DNA of 43,089 nucleotides from Telmatospirillum sp. Its GTDB lineage: Bacteria > Pseudomonadota > Alphaproteobacteria > Rhodospirillales > Magnetospirillaceae. Positions 13,932-22,497 of this stretch are shown here, one piece after another. The stretch's first letter is position 1, and each line of letters begins with the position of its first letter. The translations under genes and the position numbers were made by a program. The notes under the pieces were generated by a model that did not search any database, was not told the origin of the DNA, and worked only from the letters and a program-made list of their open reading frames with translations. The DNA lies in contig WASQ01000117.1 in assembly GCA_009712185.1 (NCBI GenBank), positions 31,478-74,566 on the forward strand. The letters are read 5' to 3'.

Positions 13932-15572
13932 ATGAACCAGATCGAATTCGAACCTGCGAGCCACGGCGCCGTGCTCGACGAAGCCCATATGGGCCATATC
14001 AAAGGAGCGTTCGGCACCATCCTGCATGGCGATACCGGTCCGCGGGTCGGCATCGCCAGCCGCTTCAAGACCCTGATGGCGATCGTCGGCCCGGGGCTGA
14101 TCGTCATGGTCGGCGACAATGACGCCGGCGCCTTCGGAACCTATACCCAGGCCGGCCAGAACTACGGCACCACTCTGTTGTGGACGCTGCTGTTGCTGGT
14201 GCCGGTGCTTTACGTCAACCAGGAAATGGTGTTGCGGCTGGGGGCGGTGGCCCGCGTCGGCCATGCGCGGCTGATCCTGGAGCGGTTCGGCAGGTTCTGG
14301 GGGGCTTTTTCGGTCATCGATCTGTTTCTGCTGAACGGCCTCACCATCGTCACGGAGTTCATCGGCATCAGTCTCGCCCTCGACTATCTCGGGGTATCGC
14401 GGGAATTGGGCGTGATCGCGTCGGCCGTTCTGGTCATGGCGGCGGCGGGAACCGGTGATTTCCGCCGGTTCGAGCGGTTCGCCATCGTTCTGTGCTTCGG
14501 CAGCCTTTTGCTGGTTCCAGTGGTCCTGATCATCCATCCGCCCGTGGGGCAGATCGCGCACGACTTCGTGGTTCCGTCGCTTCCACAGGACGGCAAGCTG
14601 TCGGACGTCATGCTGTTGATCATCGCCATCGTCGGTACCACCATCGCCCCCTGGCAGCTTTTTTTCCAGCAGAGCTATGTGATCGACAAGCGCATCACGC
14701 CCCGCTTCATCCGCTATGAGCGCGCCGATCTTTGGATCGGCATCGTCCTGGTGATCATTGGCGCCGTCGCCATGATGTCCTTCACCGCTGCCGCTTTTTC
14801 CGACCAGACCGAATTCGGCGCGTTCACCGATGCGGGCGGTGTCGCGGCCGGTCTTGAGAAATATTCGGGCAAGACGGCCGGCGTCCTGTTCGCGCTGGCC
14901 CTGATCGACGCCAGCATCATCGGCGCCGCCGCCGTGTCGCTGTCAACCGCCTATGCCATCGGCGATGTGCTGTCGCTGAAGCATTCCCTGCACCGGAAGC
15001 CGTCCGAGGCAAAGGGCTTTTACGCCGTCTATGCGGGTCTGATCGCCCTGGCGGCCGCCCTGGTCCTGACCCCGGGCACGCCGCTCGGCCTGCTGACCAA
15101 CGCGGTGCAGACCCTGGCCGGTGTCCTGCTGCCCAGCGCCACCGTGTTCCTGCTGCTGCTCTGCAACGACAAGGCTGTCCTGGGGCCCTGGGTGAACAGC
15201 CGCAGGCTGAACCTGTTCACCGGCGCCGTGATCGCCGTCCTGGTGATCCTCTCGGTCATCCTCACCACGTCGGTTCTCTGGCCGGAGATGGGAGAGGCGA
15301 CGATCCTGGCGATCCTGGTCGGCGGCGCGACGATCGCGGCCATCTCCGCCATGATCCTTCGCGCCATCGACCGCCGCCGCGCGGACGTCCCCGACAGCAT
15401 CGATGCGGCGACGAGGGACGATTGGCAGATGCCCCGCCTCGACCTTCTGCCGCCAGCCCGCCTGACGGTGCAGAGCCGGGTCTGGATGATCGTGCTGCGC
15501 GGATATCTGGTCATTGCCGCCGGGCTGCTGCTGATCCGGATCGTCCAACTGGCGGTCAACGGAAACGCCTGA
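13932..15572 (+). CDS. Nramp-related divalent cation transporter (possible NRMT Mg2+ type)
   Basis: A 546-residue protein with about eleven membrane segments and the Nramp fold order. In classical Nramp/MntH the ion site uses DPGN in segment 1 and an (A)MPH motif in segment 6. Here segment 1 reads GPGLIVMVGDNDAGAFGTY, so Asp64 is kept but the Asn position is Ala67, and segment 6 reads VGTTIAPWQLFFQQS, so the metal-binding Met is Ala239 and the His is Trp. Loss of Asn and of the Met sulfur is the pattern described for Nramp-related magnesium transporters, which bind hydrated Mg2+ rather than Mn2+/Fe2+. This is inference from residues. The long hydrophilic N-terminus (about 45 residues) and cytosolic C-terminal part (about 470-520) are also unlike MntH. 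It is followed at 37 bases by a small gene with a strong ribosome site. Confidence 0.85.
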   Translation: MNQIEFEPASHGAVLDEAHMGHIKGAFGTILHGDTGPRVGIASRFKTLMAIVGPGLIVMVGDNDAGAFGTYTQAGQNYGTTLLWTLLLLVPVLYVNQEMVLRLGAVARVGHARLILERFGRFWGAFSVIDLFLLNGLTIVTEFIGISLALDYLGVSRELGVIASAVLVMAAAGTGDFRRFERFAIVLCFGSLLLVPVVLIIHPPVGQIAHDFVVPSLPQDGKLSDVMLLIIAIVGTTIAPWQLFFQQSYVIDKRITPRFIRYERADLWIGIVLVIIGAVAMMSFTAAAFSDQTEFGAFTDAGGVAAGLEKYSGKTAGVLFALALIDASIIGAAAVSLSTAYAIGDVLSLKHSLHRKPSEAKGFYAVYAGLIALAAALVLTPGTPLGLLTNAVQTLAGVLLPSATVFLLLLCNDKAVLGPWVNSRRLNLFTGAVIAVLVILSVILTTSVLWPEMGEATILAILVGGATIAAISAMILRAIDRRRADVPDSIDAATRDDWQMPRLDLLPPARLTVQSRVWMIVLRGYLVIAAGLLLIRIVQLAVNGNA

Positions 15573-15609
15573 TCGGTCCCGGAGACAACCGAACAAGGAG
15601 GAACAGGGC

Positions 15610-15885
15610 ATGACGATCACACCGGAAGCCATTGCCTTCGGCGAAGCGGTGGCCGCTCTTTGGAACGCGCACCGCCAGCATCTGGAGAACCTGACGCAGC
15701 GGGCCGTCGACGATCTCCCGCGCAGCCGGCGAACGTTGTACAACGCCCTCAAGACCTACCGGCGGACGGAAACGGATCTGTTCCGGACAACCGTCGATGC
15801 CGGCAGGACCGGGACGGAACCGGCCATATCGGCCGCTGTGCCCCGACCTCCGATCGGAGGGGTGACGGAATTGGCGGGCCGATGA
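15610..15885 (+). CDS. Small hypothetical protein (91 aa), coupled to a Nudix gene
   Basis: Unrecognised. ATG at 15610 is preceded by AAGGAGGAACAGGGC, a near-ideal ribosome site. The protein is helical and charged (MTITPEAIAFGEAVAALWNAHRQ...LYNALKTYRRTETDLFR), then a Gly/Pro-rich end. No signal peptide or membrane segment. Its stop overlaps the ATG of the Nudix gene (ATGA), which indicates translational coupling and supports reality of both. Confidence 0.65.
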   Translation: MTITPEAIAFGEAVAALWNAHRQHLENLTQRAVDDLPRSRRTLYNALKTYRRTETDLFRTTVDAGRTGTEPAISAAVPRPPIGGVTELAGR

Positions 15886-16304
15886 CGGTCGGTCGCCCCT
15901 GTGAGGTCCAGTCCTGCGCCTTGCCCTACCGGGTACAGGACGGAGACAAGGTCGAGGTTCTGCTCATCACCACGCGCCGGACCGGCCGCTGGAGCCTGCC
16001 GAAAGGCAAAATTTCGCGAGGTCTTTCCTTCGCGGCCTCGGCCGCCAAGGAGGCCTATGAGGAAGCCGGCGTCCTGGGCGAGATCGGCTCCATGTCCTTC
16101 GCCTCCTTCCGCAAGACGAAGCGGATGGAGGACGGACGCAAACATGTGATCGAGGTCTGGGTCTATCCCCTGAAGGTCACCCGCTGCCTGCCGCACTGGC
16201 CCGAACAGGGCCAGCGCGACCTGCGCTGGTGTTCCCGCGACGAGGCCCTGGTCCTGCTTCAGGATGGCCGTTTCGGAGACGCGGTCCGCCTGCTCCGCTG
16301 CTGA
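15882..16304 (+). CDS. Nudix hydrolase (first of two paralogues)
   Basis: A 140-residue Nudix protein from ATG 15882. The Nudix box reads GKISRGLSFAASAAKEAYEEAGV: the core REUXEEXGU appears as KEAYEEAGV, which keeps the metal-binding glutamates, while the first Glu of GX5E is Leu. The order SLPKGK before the box and a Trp-rich end (RDLRWCSRDEALVLL) resemble diphosphoinositol/diadenosine polyphosphate hydrolases. It probably cleaves a nucleoside diphosphate-X substrate with Mg2+; the substrate is unknown. A paralogue with the same architecture lies at 41838. The Mg2+ dependence and placement after a possible Mg2+ transporter are noted but may be chance. Confidence 0.87.
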   Translation: MTVGRPCEVQSCALPYRVQDGDKVEVLLITTRRTGRWSLPKGKISRGLSFAASAAKEAYEEAGVLGEIGSMSFASFRKTKRMEDGRKHVIEVWVYPLKVTRCLPHWPEQGQRDLRWCSRDEALVLLQDGRFGDAVRLLRC

Positions 16305-16389
16305 CCGGGAAACGCCGCACCGGGAAGATCCGGCCGGCGCTCTTTCCGCTCACGATCCGGGGCCGCTCACAACCAGGGACCGCCCACGA

Positions 16390-17229
16390 TCAGGCGTTGG
16401 CGCCGTTTCCCAACCAGAAGCGATACAGGGCGTCGGCATCGCCCGAAAACAGATTGCGGTCGCATCGGTCCACGCCGTTCACCGCGCGCGACAGCGGCCC
16501 GAAGGGACCGCCGCCGCCGGCACTATCGTCCCCGGCATATTGCCAGAGGCGCCATCCCTTGTCGGCCCAGGCCATCGGAAGCTCAGGCTGCATGCGGTAA
16601 TCGGCCAGCCACAGGTCGCAAGCCGCCAGCAGCGAGCCCGGCAGGATGGCGGCGCCGAGGCTGGCCCGGGTGCGTCCATAAACCCCGCCATTGGCCCAGG
16701 TCGGGTGGGTGTAGATCATGGGCAGCCGGCCGGTCTCCTGGTAAACTGTGCTGACGAAATCCTCGGCCTGGCCGAGGTCCATGGTGTTGCGGGGATTGCG
16801 CTCGTTGGGCTCCAGATCCAGTGCCATCAGCGTTCCCGGTCCGGGACGGGCGGCAGCCAGGAAATTCGCGGCCTGCTGCGCGCCGGGATATTGATGTGTG
16901 CCGAAATGATAGGCGCCCCACAGCATCCCGGCCGCTTCGGCCTGCTGGCGGCGACTGGCATAGGTCGGATCCTGCCAGTCCCCCCCCTCGGTGGCCTTGT
17001 GCAGAACCGCCATGATCTGGCTGGCGCTTCGCATCAGCCCGAAGTCCCACGCCTGGCAGGTATGGCTGAGGTCGATGACGGCATCGAGGCCGACCGTTGA
17101 CGGAGTCAGGACCGGCTGGGGGGGGGCGGGAAGGCGGGTCCGGGCCTGCCGCTGTCCGGAGGAGCAGGCGGCCAGGAGGGACGTGGTCGCGGCCGCGAGG
17201 CCGGCCACCATTGTTCTGCGGGAAATCAT
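16390..17229 (-). CDS. GH25-like lysozyme, predicted lipoprotein
   Basis: A 279-residue protein. The N-terminus MISRRTMVAGLAAATTSLLAAC has a basic start, hydrophobic core and lipobox LAAC with Cys22, and the SRR pair is Tat-like. The rest fits glycoside hydrolase family 25: VIDLSH with Asp53 near the start of the barrel, HKATEGGDWQDPTYASRRQQAEAAGMLWGAYHFG, LMALDLEPN with Asp138 and Glu140 (the family DxE catalytic pair), MIYTHPTWANG, and DLWLADYRMQPELPMAW...WRLWQYAGD. It would cut the N-acetylmuramic-acid bond in peptidoglycan from the periplasmic face. Two direct repeats lie just before its start codon. It is a single gene between the Nudix and hemerythrin genes. Confidence 0.85.
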   Translation of the reverse strand: MISRRTMVAGLAAATTSLLAACSSGQRQARTRLPAPPQPVLTPSTVGLDAVIDLSHTCQAWDFGLMRSASQIMAVLHKATEGGDWQDPTYASRRQQAEAAGMLWGAYHFGTHQYPGAQQAANFLAAARPGPGTLMALDLEPNERNPRNTMDLGQAEDFVSTVYQETGRLPMIYTHPTWANGGVYGRTRASLGAAILPGSLLAACDLWLADYRMQPELPMAWADKGWRLWQYAGDDSAGGGGPFGPLSRAVNGVDRCDRNLFSGDADALYRFWLGNGANA

Positions 17230-17235
17230 CTCACT

Positions 17236-17260
17236 CTAATATTTCAGGCTAATATTTCAG
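17236..17260. repeat. Two 12-bp direct repeats at the 5' edge of the GH25 gene
   Basis: CTAATATTTCAG at 17236-17247 and again at 17249-17260, one base apart. They lie 7-31 bases upstream of the minus-strand start codon, so they are in the leader or overlap the ribosome site, and are AT-rich against a GC-rich background. Could be a protein-binding site; no known consensus recognised. Confidence 0.8.
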
Positions 17261-17309
17261 ACCAGGATGCCAAAGACGGGGCGGAACGATGGGAGCGGAT
17301 CTGACTGCT

Positions 17310-18137
17310 TCAGGAGGTTCCCATCGGTCTCGTGTCCCGTCCCAGGGACATTCCCGCGAAATCCTTTTTGTCGCAGTTCAGGATGTGATCGATCAGCCAT
17401 CGGACCAGATAGTCGCTGGTGGCGTCCGACAGCTCCACACGGCGGGAGCGGACGTCGAAAATCAGCCGGTCGAGTTCCGACAGCAATTGCCGGTGCTGTG
17501 CCACGTGAGCGTGGGCGCGCTCCGGGTCGACATAGGCAAGATGGGCCTCCTCCTCGTGAAAATGATGCCAGGTGATCCGGCGCAGACGCTCCAGGAGGGC
17601 ATCGGCGTCGGCGAGATCACAGGGCCTTGGAAGCATGCCGATTTCATTGATGGTATCGATCAGCGCGCGGTGATGCTGGTCGACCCATTCGACGCCCAGC
17701 GACAGATCGCGGGTCCAGCCGATCAGCGGTTCCTTCGGGGCCGGCGGCTGCGCGCCCAACAGCGCGAAATAGCCGCCGTCCTCGGTTCGTTCGTGGTGCA
17801 GCAGCATATGCTTGATCGAATCGACCATCTCAAACCAGCGAAGCGCCCCGCTGCCGTTGGTGAAGTCCTCCAGAACCGCGTCGATCCTGGCGATCATCGC
17901 CTCATGCTGCCGGGCGTGGCGCAACAGGATACTGTCGTCAAGCGCCCCCAGAATGGCGATCTCCTCCTCGAAATGACGGATCGCGGCGGCCGTGAGGCCC
18001 GGCAGCCGTTCGGCCAGGACCGAGGTCTCGGCGCCCAGCCGCCACAGTTCCGCGATCTCCCCGACAAGGCGGGCCAGTTCCCGATGTCCGCCATCGATGA
18101 CGGGATTGCCACTGCTCGGTATTTCCGTTTCCGACAT
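17310..18137 (-). CDS. Two-domain bacteriohemerythrin
   Basis: A 275-residue protein from ATG 18137; the frame runs further upstream but the hemerythrin homology begins after this Met. Domain 1 (about 10-140) has NPVIDGGHRELARL, AAIRHFEEEIAILG, LLRHARQHEAM and HMLLHHERTEDGGYFALL. Domain 2 (about 145-265) has LSLGVEWVDQHHRALIDTINE, ITWHHFHEEEAHLAYV, HAHVAQHRQLL and VRWLIDHILNCDKKDF. Both show the H...HxxxE...H...HxxxD ligand pattern for a di-iron oxygen-binding site. A tandem arrangement is uncommon compared with the single-domain form. Likely cytoplasmic, for O2 binding, delivery or sensing in a microaerobic organism. It is alone, following the GH25 gene and preceding cysE. Confidence 0.9.
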   Translation of the reverse strand: MSETEIPSSGNPVIDGGHRELARLVGEIAELWRLGAETSVLAERLPGLTAAAIRHFEEEIAILGALDDSILLRHARQHEAMIARIDAVLEDFTNGSGALRWFEMVDSIKHMLLHHERTEDGGYFALLGAQPPAPKEPLIGWTRDLSLGVEWVDQHHRALIDTINEIGMLPRPCDLADADALLERLRRITWHHFHEEEAHLAYVDPERAHAHVAQHRQLLSELDRLIFDVRSRRVELSDATSDYLVRWLIDHILNCDKKDFAGMSLGRDTRPMGTS

Positions 18138-18309
18138 CGATCCGCCATCCGATGCACAGGCCGTCGCACGACGGGTGCGACCGGACAACAATTGGGAAGG
18201 TCCTCGAAAGCCGAGGTACACGCCGCCTTCGCGATATGTCAATTGAAAACCTTTTCTCCGCTGCGGGTGGACAGGTTTTCATCCCGGCCGTCGCCGTCGG
18301 GCCAGGCGC

Positions 18310-19089
18310 TCACATGTGTCGCGGCTCCCCGAACGGGACCAGACAGGCGGTCTCCGATCCGCAGGGATCGTTGCAGTGCGAGCACTCCGGACCGCAGGAC
18401 GTCTCGCTGACCGGGCGGTGTTCCAGTTCGGCCAGCCGCGCCTCCAGATGGGCGATCCGCTCTGACATGCAATGGAGGGCCTTGCCCACCGGATCGGGCA
18501 TTAGATGGTGATCGAGGTCGATGCCGTGGCGGATACGCCGCGCCTCCAGCGGCAACACGATGCGCCCCGGGATGCCCACCACCGTCATCCCCGCCGGCAC
18601 GTCGGATATCACGACCGAATTGGCGCCGACATTGGCCTCCTCTCCGATGCGCACCGGCCCCAGGATCTTGGCCCCCGCCCCGACCAGGGTTCCGCTTTCC
18701 AGCGTCGGATGCCGCTTTCCCTTCGACAGCGACGTCCCGCCCAGCGTGACGCCATGGTAGAGCGTGACATCGTCGCCGATCTCGGCCGTCTCGCCGATCA
18801 CCACGCCGGCGCCATGGTCGATGAAGAAGCGCCGTCCGATCACGGCGCCGGGATGGATGTCGATATTGGTCATCATGCGGCCGATGAAACTGACGAACCG
18901 CGCCCAGAACTTGGCGTTGCGCAGCCAGAGCGCATGGCTGAAACGATGGATCAGGACGGCATGCAGGCCGGGATAGGTACAGAACACCTCGATCCGCGTC
19001 CGGGCCGCCGGATCGCGGGCCAGCACGCAATCGATATCCTCAAGAAGAAGCGCCCAACGGCCGATACGCCGTCCGTCCTGCCCTGTCAC
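18310..19089 (-). CDS. cysE: Serine O-acetyltransferase with a Cys-rich C-terminal tail
   Basis: A 259-residue left-handed beta-helix acetyltransferase. [42 protein letters not shown] and [35 protein letters not shown] are CysE signatures, including the catalytic His of IDHGAG. It makes O-acetylserine from serine and acetyl-CoA, the first step to cysteine, in the cytoplasm. It lacks the long N-terminal helical domain of E. coli CysE, as in the shorter EpsC/NifP type. Unusual: after a helical stretch ([16 protein letters not shown]) the end carries five cysteines at 232, 236, 239, 243 and 249, in CxxxCxxCxxxCxxxxxC spacing, absent from the CysE proteins I can recall. This may bind metal or respond to redox state. 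Confidence 0.92.
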   Translation of the reverse strand: MTGQDGRRIGRWALLLEDIDCVLARDPAARTRIEVFCTYPGLHAVLIHRFSHALWLRNAKFWARFVSFIGRMMTNIDIHPGAVIGRRFFIDHGAGVVIGETAEIGDDVTLYHGVTLGGTSLSKGKRHPTLESGTLVGAGAKILGPVRIGEEANVGANSVVISDVPAGMTVVGIPGRIVLPLEARRIRHGIDLDHHLMPDPVGKALHCMSERIAHLEARLAELEHRPVSETSCGPECSHCNDPCGSETACLVPFGEPRHM

Positions 19090-19200
19090 GATTGCTGGTT
19101 CTCCTCAAGCGGGAGCCGGTCTTGAACGCCGGATCCCGGGAAATGCGGGACCATAACAGTCAGCGCGCATTTTTGCGACGGTCTTGCAACGTTGACGACA

Positions 19201-19234
19201 CCGCCGGGGCGGGGCTTTTTCACCGCCCCGGCGG
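19201..19234. terminator. Strong 12-bp hairpin between the RND operon and cysE
   Basis: CCGCCGGGGCGG (19201-19212) and CCGCCCCGGCGG (19223-19234) are perfect complements with a ten-base loop that contains TTTTT. It lies 50 bases past the RND permease stop on the minus strand. The T-run is in the loop rather than after the stem, so it could terminate or stabilise the 3' end. Confidence 0.5.
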
Positions 19235-19283
19235 TCAGCGACTCACCGCCGCCCGTCCCCCCGCCCGACCGCGGCGCACCGGA

Positions 19284-22200
19284 TCATTCACCGGCCCCCG
19301 GCGCCGGATGCTCCGGCCGGTGATGGTGATGCCGGTGCGGACGATTGCGGTTCAACCAGGCCACCAGCCTCCGCACGACGATATAAAAGGCGGGTGTGAA
19401 GATCAGACCGAAGCCGGTCACGCCCAGCATCCCGAAAAACACGGCGGATCCCAGGGACTGGCGCATTTCGGACCCCGCCCCCGTCGCCCAGACCAGAGGC
19501 AGAACACCCAGAATGAAGGCGAAGGAGGTCATCAGAATCGGCCGCAGGCGGGTCCGCGCCGCATGGACGGCGGCATCGGTGCGGTTCATGCCGTCGGCTT
19601 CGGCCTGACGGGCGAATTCGACGATCAGGATGGCGTTTTTCGCCGCCAGACCGATCAGCACGACGAAACCGATCTGCGCCAGGATATTGATGGGAATCCC
19701 CCGGATCTGAAGCCCGCTCACCGCGGCCAGCAGGCACATGGGCACGATCAGGATCACCGACAACGGCAGCGACCAGCTTTCATATTGGGCCGACAGGACC
19801 AGGAAGACGAACAGCACCGAGGCGGCGAATACCAGGATGCCGCTGTTGCCGGCCAGCAACTCCTGCAACGCCAGCTCGGTCCATTCGAATCCGAAACCGT
19901 CGGGCAGCCGTTCGGCGGCCAGCGCCGCCATGGCCTCCAGCGCGTAACCGCTCGAATATCCCGGCAATGTCGCGCCCTGGACCTCCGCCGAGGGATAGAG
20001 ATCGTAACGGGGAACCCGGTAGGCGTTGGTGATGAAACTGAAGGAGGCAACGGAACTGATCGGGACCATCCGGCCCTTGTCGTTGCGGGTCTTGAGGTTG
20101 CCGATTGCCGACAGATCGGTCCGGTAATCGCCGTCCGCCTGCGCCGTCACCCGGTAGGTCCGTCCCAGATAGTTGAAATCGTTGACATAAGTCGACCCCA
20201 GATAGACTTCCATCGCCTCCGAGATCCGGTCGGTCGAAACCCCCAGCATTTCCGCCCGCACCCGGTCGACATTGGCGAAGACGCTGGGCGTGCGGTTGTT
20301 GAAGGTGGTGAAGACGCGCACCAGGCCGGGGATCTGGTTGGCGGCGCCGGCGATGTCATTGGCGGCGGCCTCCAGGGCCGGCAGCCCCCGTCCCCGCCTG
20401 TCCTCGATCATCATTTTCCAGCCGCCCGCGGTGCCGATGCCCCGGACCGGCGGCGGCGCGATCGGAATGATCAGCGCGTCCTGGATTGCCGACAGGCGGG
20501 CACTGAGTTCGCCCAGCACCTTCGCCGCGGATAATCCCCTGACCGCCCGTTCCTCGAAGGGATCGAGGATGACGAAGGCGGTGGCGGAGTTGGAGGCGTT
20601 GGTGAATGTGGCGCCGTCGAGACCGGCGAAAGGCACGACATGCGCGATGCCCGGCGTCTCCAGCATGGTCGATACGGTCCGCTTCAGGACGTCGTCAGTC
20701 CGCGCCAGCGAGGCCCCCGGCGGCAACTGGATAATGGTGATGAGATATCCCTGATCCTGATCGGGAATGAATCCCTTCGGCGTCTTGTAGAAATCGAAGC
20801 CGGTCAGGGCGATCAGGCCACCATAGCCCGCCAGAAGCAGCATCGATATCCGGGCCAGACGGCGGGTCAGGCCGCCATAGCCGCCGGACAGGCGGTCGAA
20901 CACCCGGTTGAACACCTTGAAGAAGGACAGGAACGGCCGCGCCAGCGGCGACGCCCGATGCAGATCATGTTCCTGGTGCGGCTTGAACAAAAGGGCGCAC
21001 AGGGCGGGCGACAAGGTCAGGGAGACGATCAGCGAGATCAGGGTCGAAGCCGCGATAGTCACCGCGAACTGGCGGAAAAACTGACCGGAAATCCCGGGGA
21101 TGAAGGCCGAGGGAATGAACACCGCCGACAGCACCAGGGCGATGGCAATCAATGCTCCGCCCACCTCGTCCATGGTGACATGGGCGGCGTTGCGCGGCGT
21201 CAGACCTTCCCGCAGGTTCCGCTCGACGTTCTCCACCACCACGATGGCATCGTCAACCACGATGCCGACCGCCAGAACCAGCCCGAACAGCGACAGGGTG
21301 TTCAGCGAATAGCCCATGGCGGCCAGGACCGCGAAGGTGCCGACCAGCGAAACCGGGATCGCGATGATCGGAACCAACGACGCCCGCCACGTCTGAAGAA
21401 AGGCGATGACGACCACGACGACCAGCAGGATCGCCTCGAAAATGGTGACATAGACCTCATGCACGGACTGGGCGATGAACTCCGTCGGATTATAGACAAC
21501 CGTGTATTTCACCCCGGCCGGAAAGGACTTCGACAGCTCCTCCATGGTCTTGAGAAGGCGGTCGGCGGTATCGAGCGCATTGGACCCGGGCAACTGGAAA
21601 ATGCCGATCGGCACCGCCTGAGTCTTGTCGAGATATCCGTTGACATTGTAGTCCTGGGCGCCAAGCTCAACCCGCGCAATATCACGCACACGGGTGATCC
21701 GCCCCTCCGGATCGCTTTTGACGATCACATTGGCGAATTCATTGGGATCGGCAAGCCGCCCCTGGGTCTGAACATTGAACTGGTAAGCGCCCGGATGATG
21801 GACCGGCGGCTGCCCCAGGACGCCGGCCGCGACCTGGACATTCTGCGCGCGGAGGGCATCCACGACCTCGCCGGCCGTCAGATTGCGGATCGCCACCTTC
21901 TCGGGATCGAGCCAGATGCGCATGGCATAGTCGCGGGCGCCAAACACGGTGACGCTGCCGACACCGTCGACCCGGGCAAGAACGTCTTTCACCTGGAGAG
22001 TGGCGTAATTCGAGAGATAGAGCTGATCGCGGGACCCGTCCGGCGACAAGAGATGGATCACCATCAGGAAGTCGGGAGAGTTCTTGACCACATTGACGCC
22101 AAGACGCTGCACCTCGCTCGGAAGCTGCGGCGTCGCCAGGGCCACCCGGTTCTGCACCAGGACCTGGGCGATGTTGAGATTGGTGCCGGGCCGGAATGTC

Positions 22201-22481
22201 ACCACCAGACGCAGGTTGCCGTCGCCGGTGGATTGGCTCGACATGTAGAGCATATTCTCCACACCGTTGATCTGCTGCTCCAGCGGCGTCGCCACAGTGT
22301 CGGCGACGACCTGACCGGACGCCCCGGGATAACTGGCGGTGATGACAATGGTCGGGGGCGCGATCTCGGGATATTGCGACAATGGCAAGGTGAAATAGCT
22401 GATCGCCCCGATCAGGGTGATGAACACCGAGACGACGGTGGCGAAAATCGGCCGGTCGATGAAGAAATGGGACAGTCTCAC
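19284..22481 (-). CDS. RND efflux permease, HAE1 (AcrB/MexB-like) family
   Basis: A 1065-residue inner-membrane pump of full family length. The start MRLSHFFIDRPIFATVVSVFITLIGAISYF is typical, followed by LPLSQYPEIAPPTIVITASYPGA, a periplasmic region, and LAVGIVVDDAIVVVENVERNL where the two adjacent Asp residues of transmembrane helix 4 carry protons. GVLPLVWATGAGSEMRQSLGSAVFFGML near the end is also conserved. It exports hydrophobic toxic compounds by proton antiport as a trimer with the membrane fusion protein (next gene upstream) and an outer-membrane channel that is not in the window. Unusual: a His-rich tail (NRNRPHRHHHHRPEHP) after the last helix. A 16-base gap separates it from the fusion protein, so they form one operon. 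Confidence 0.95.
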   Translation of the reverse strand: MRLSHFFIDRPIFATVVSVFITLIGAISYFTLPLSQYPEIAPPTIVITASYPGASGQVVADTVATPLEQQINGVENMLYMSSQSTGDGNLRLVVTFRPGTNLNIAQVLVQNRVALATPQLPSEVQRLGVNVVKNSPDFLMVIHLLSPDGSRDQLYLSNYATLQVKDVLARVDGVGSVTVFGARDYAMRIWLDPEKVAIRNLTAGEVVDALRAQNVQVAAGVLGQPPVHHPGAYQFNVQTQGRLADPNEFANVIVKSDPEGRITRVRDIARVELGAQDYNVNGYLDKTQAVPIGIFQLPGSNALDTADRLLKTMEELSKSFPAGVKYTVVYNPTEFIAQSVHEVYVTIFEAILLVVVVVIAFLQTWRASLVPIIAIPVSLVGTFAVLAAMGYSLNTLSLFGLVLAVGIVVDDAIVVVENVERNLREGLTPRNAAHVTMDEVGGALIAIALVLSAVFIPSAFIPGISGQFFRQFAVTIAASTLISLIVSLTLSPALCALLFKPHQEHDLHRASPLARPFLSFFKVFNRVFDRLSGGYGGLTRRLARISMLLLAGYGGLIALTGFDFYKTPKGFIPDQDQGYLITIIQLPPGASLARTDDVLKRTVSTMLETPGIAHVVPFAGLDGATFTNASNSATAFVILDPFEERAVRGLSAAKVLGELSARLSAIQDALIIPIAPPPVRGIGTAGGWKMMIEDRRGRGLPALEAAANDIAGAANQIPGLVRVFTTFNNRTPSVFANVDRVRAEMLGVSTDRISEAMEVYLGSTYVNDFNYLGRTYRVTAQADGDYRTDLSAIGNLKTRNDKGRMVPISSVASFSFITNAYRVPRYDLYPSAEVQGATLPGYSSGYALEAMAALAAERLPDGFGFEWTELALQELLAGNSGILVFAASVLFVFLVLSAQYESWSLPLSVILIVPMCLLAAVSGLQIRGIPINILAQIGFVVLIGLAAKNAILIVEFARQAEADGMNRTDAAVHAARTRLRPILMTSFAFILGVLPLVWATGAGSEMRQSLGSAVFFGMLGVTGFGLIFTPAFYIVVRRLVAWLNRNRPHRHHHHRPEHPAPGAGE

Positions 22482-22497
22482 GCTGGCTCTCCCCGGA

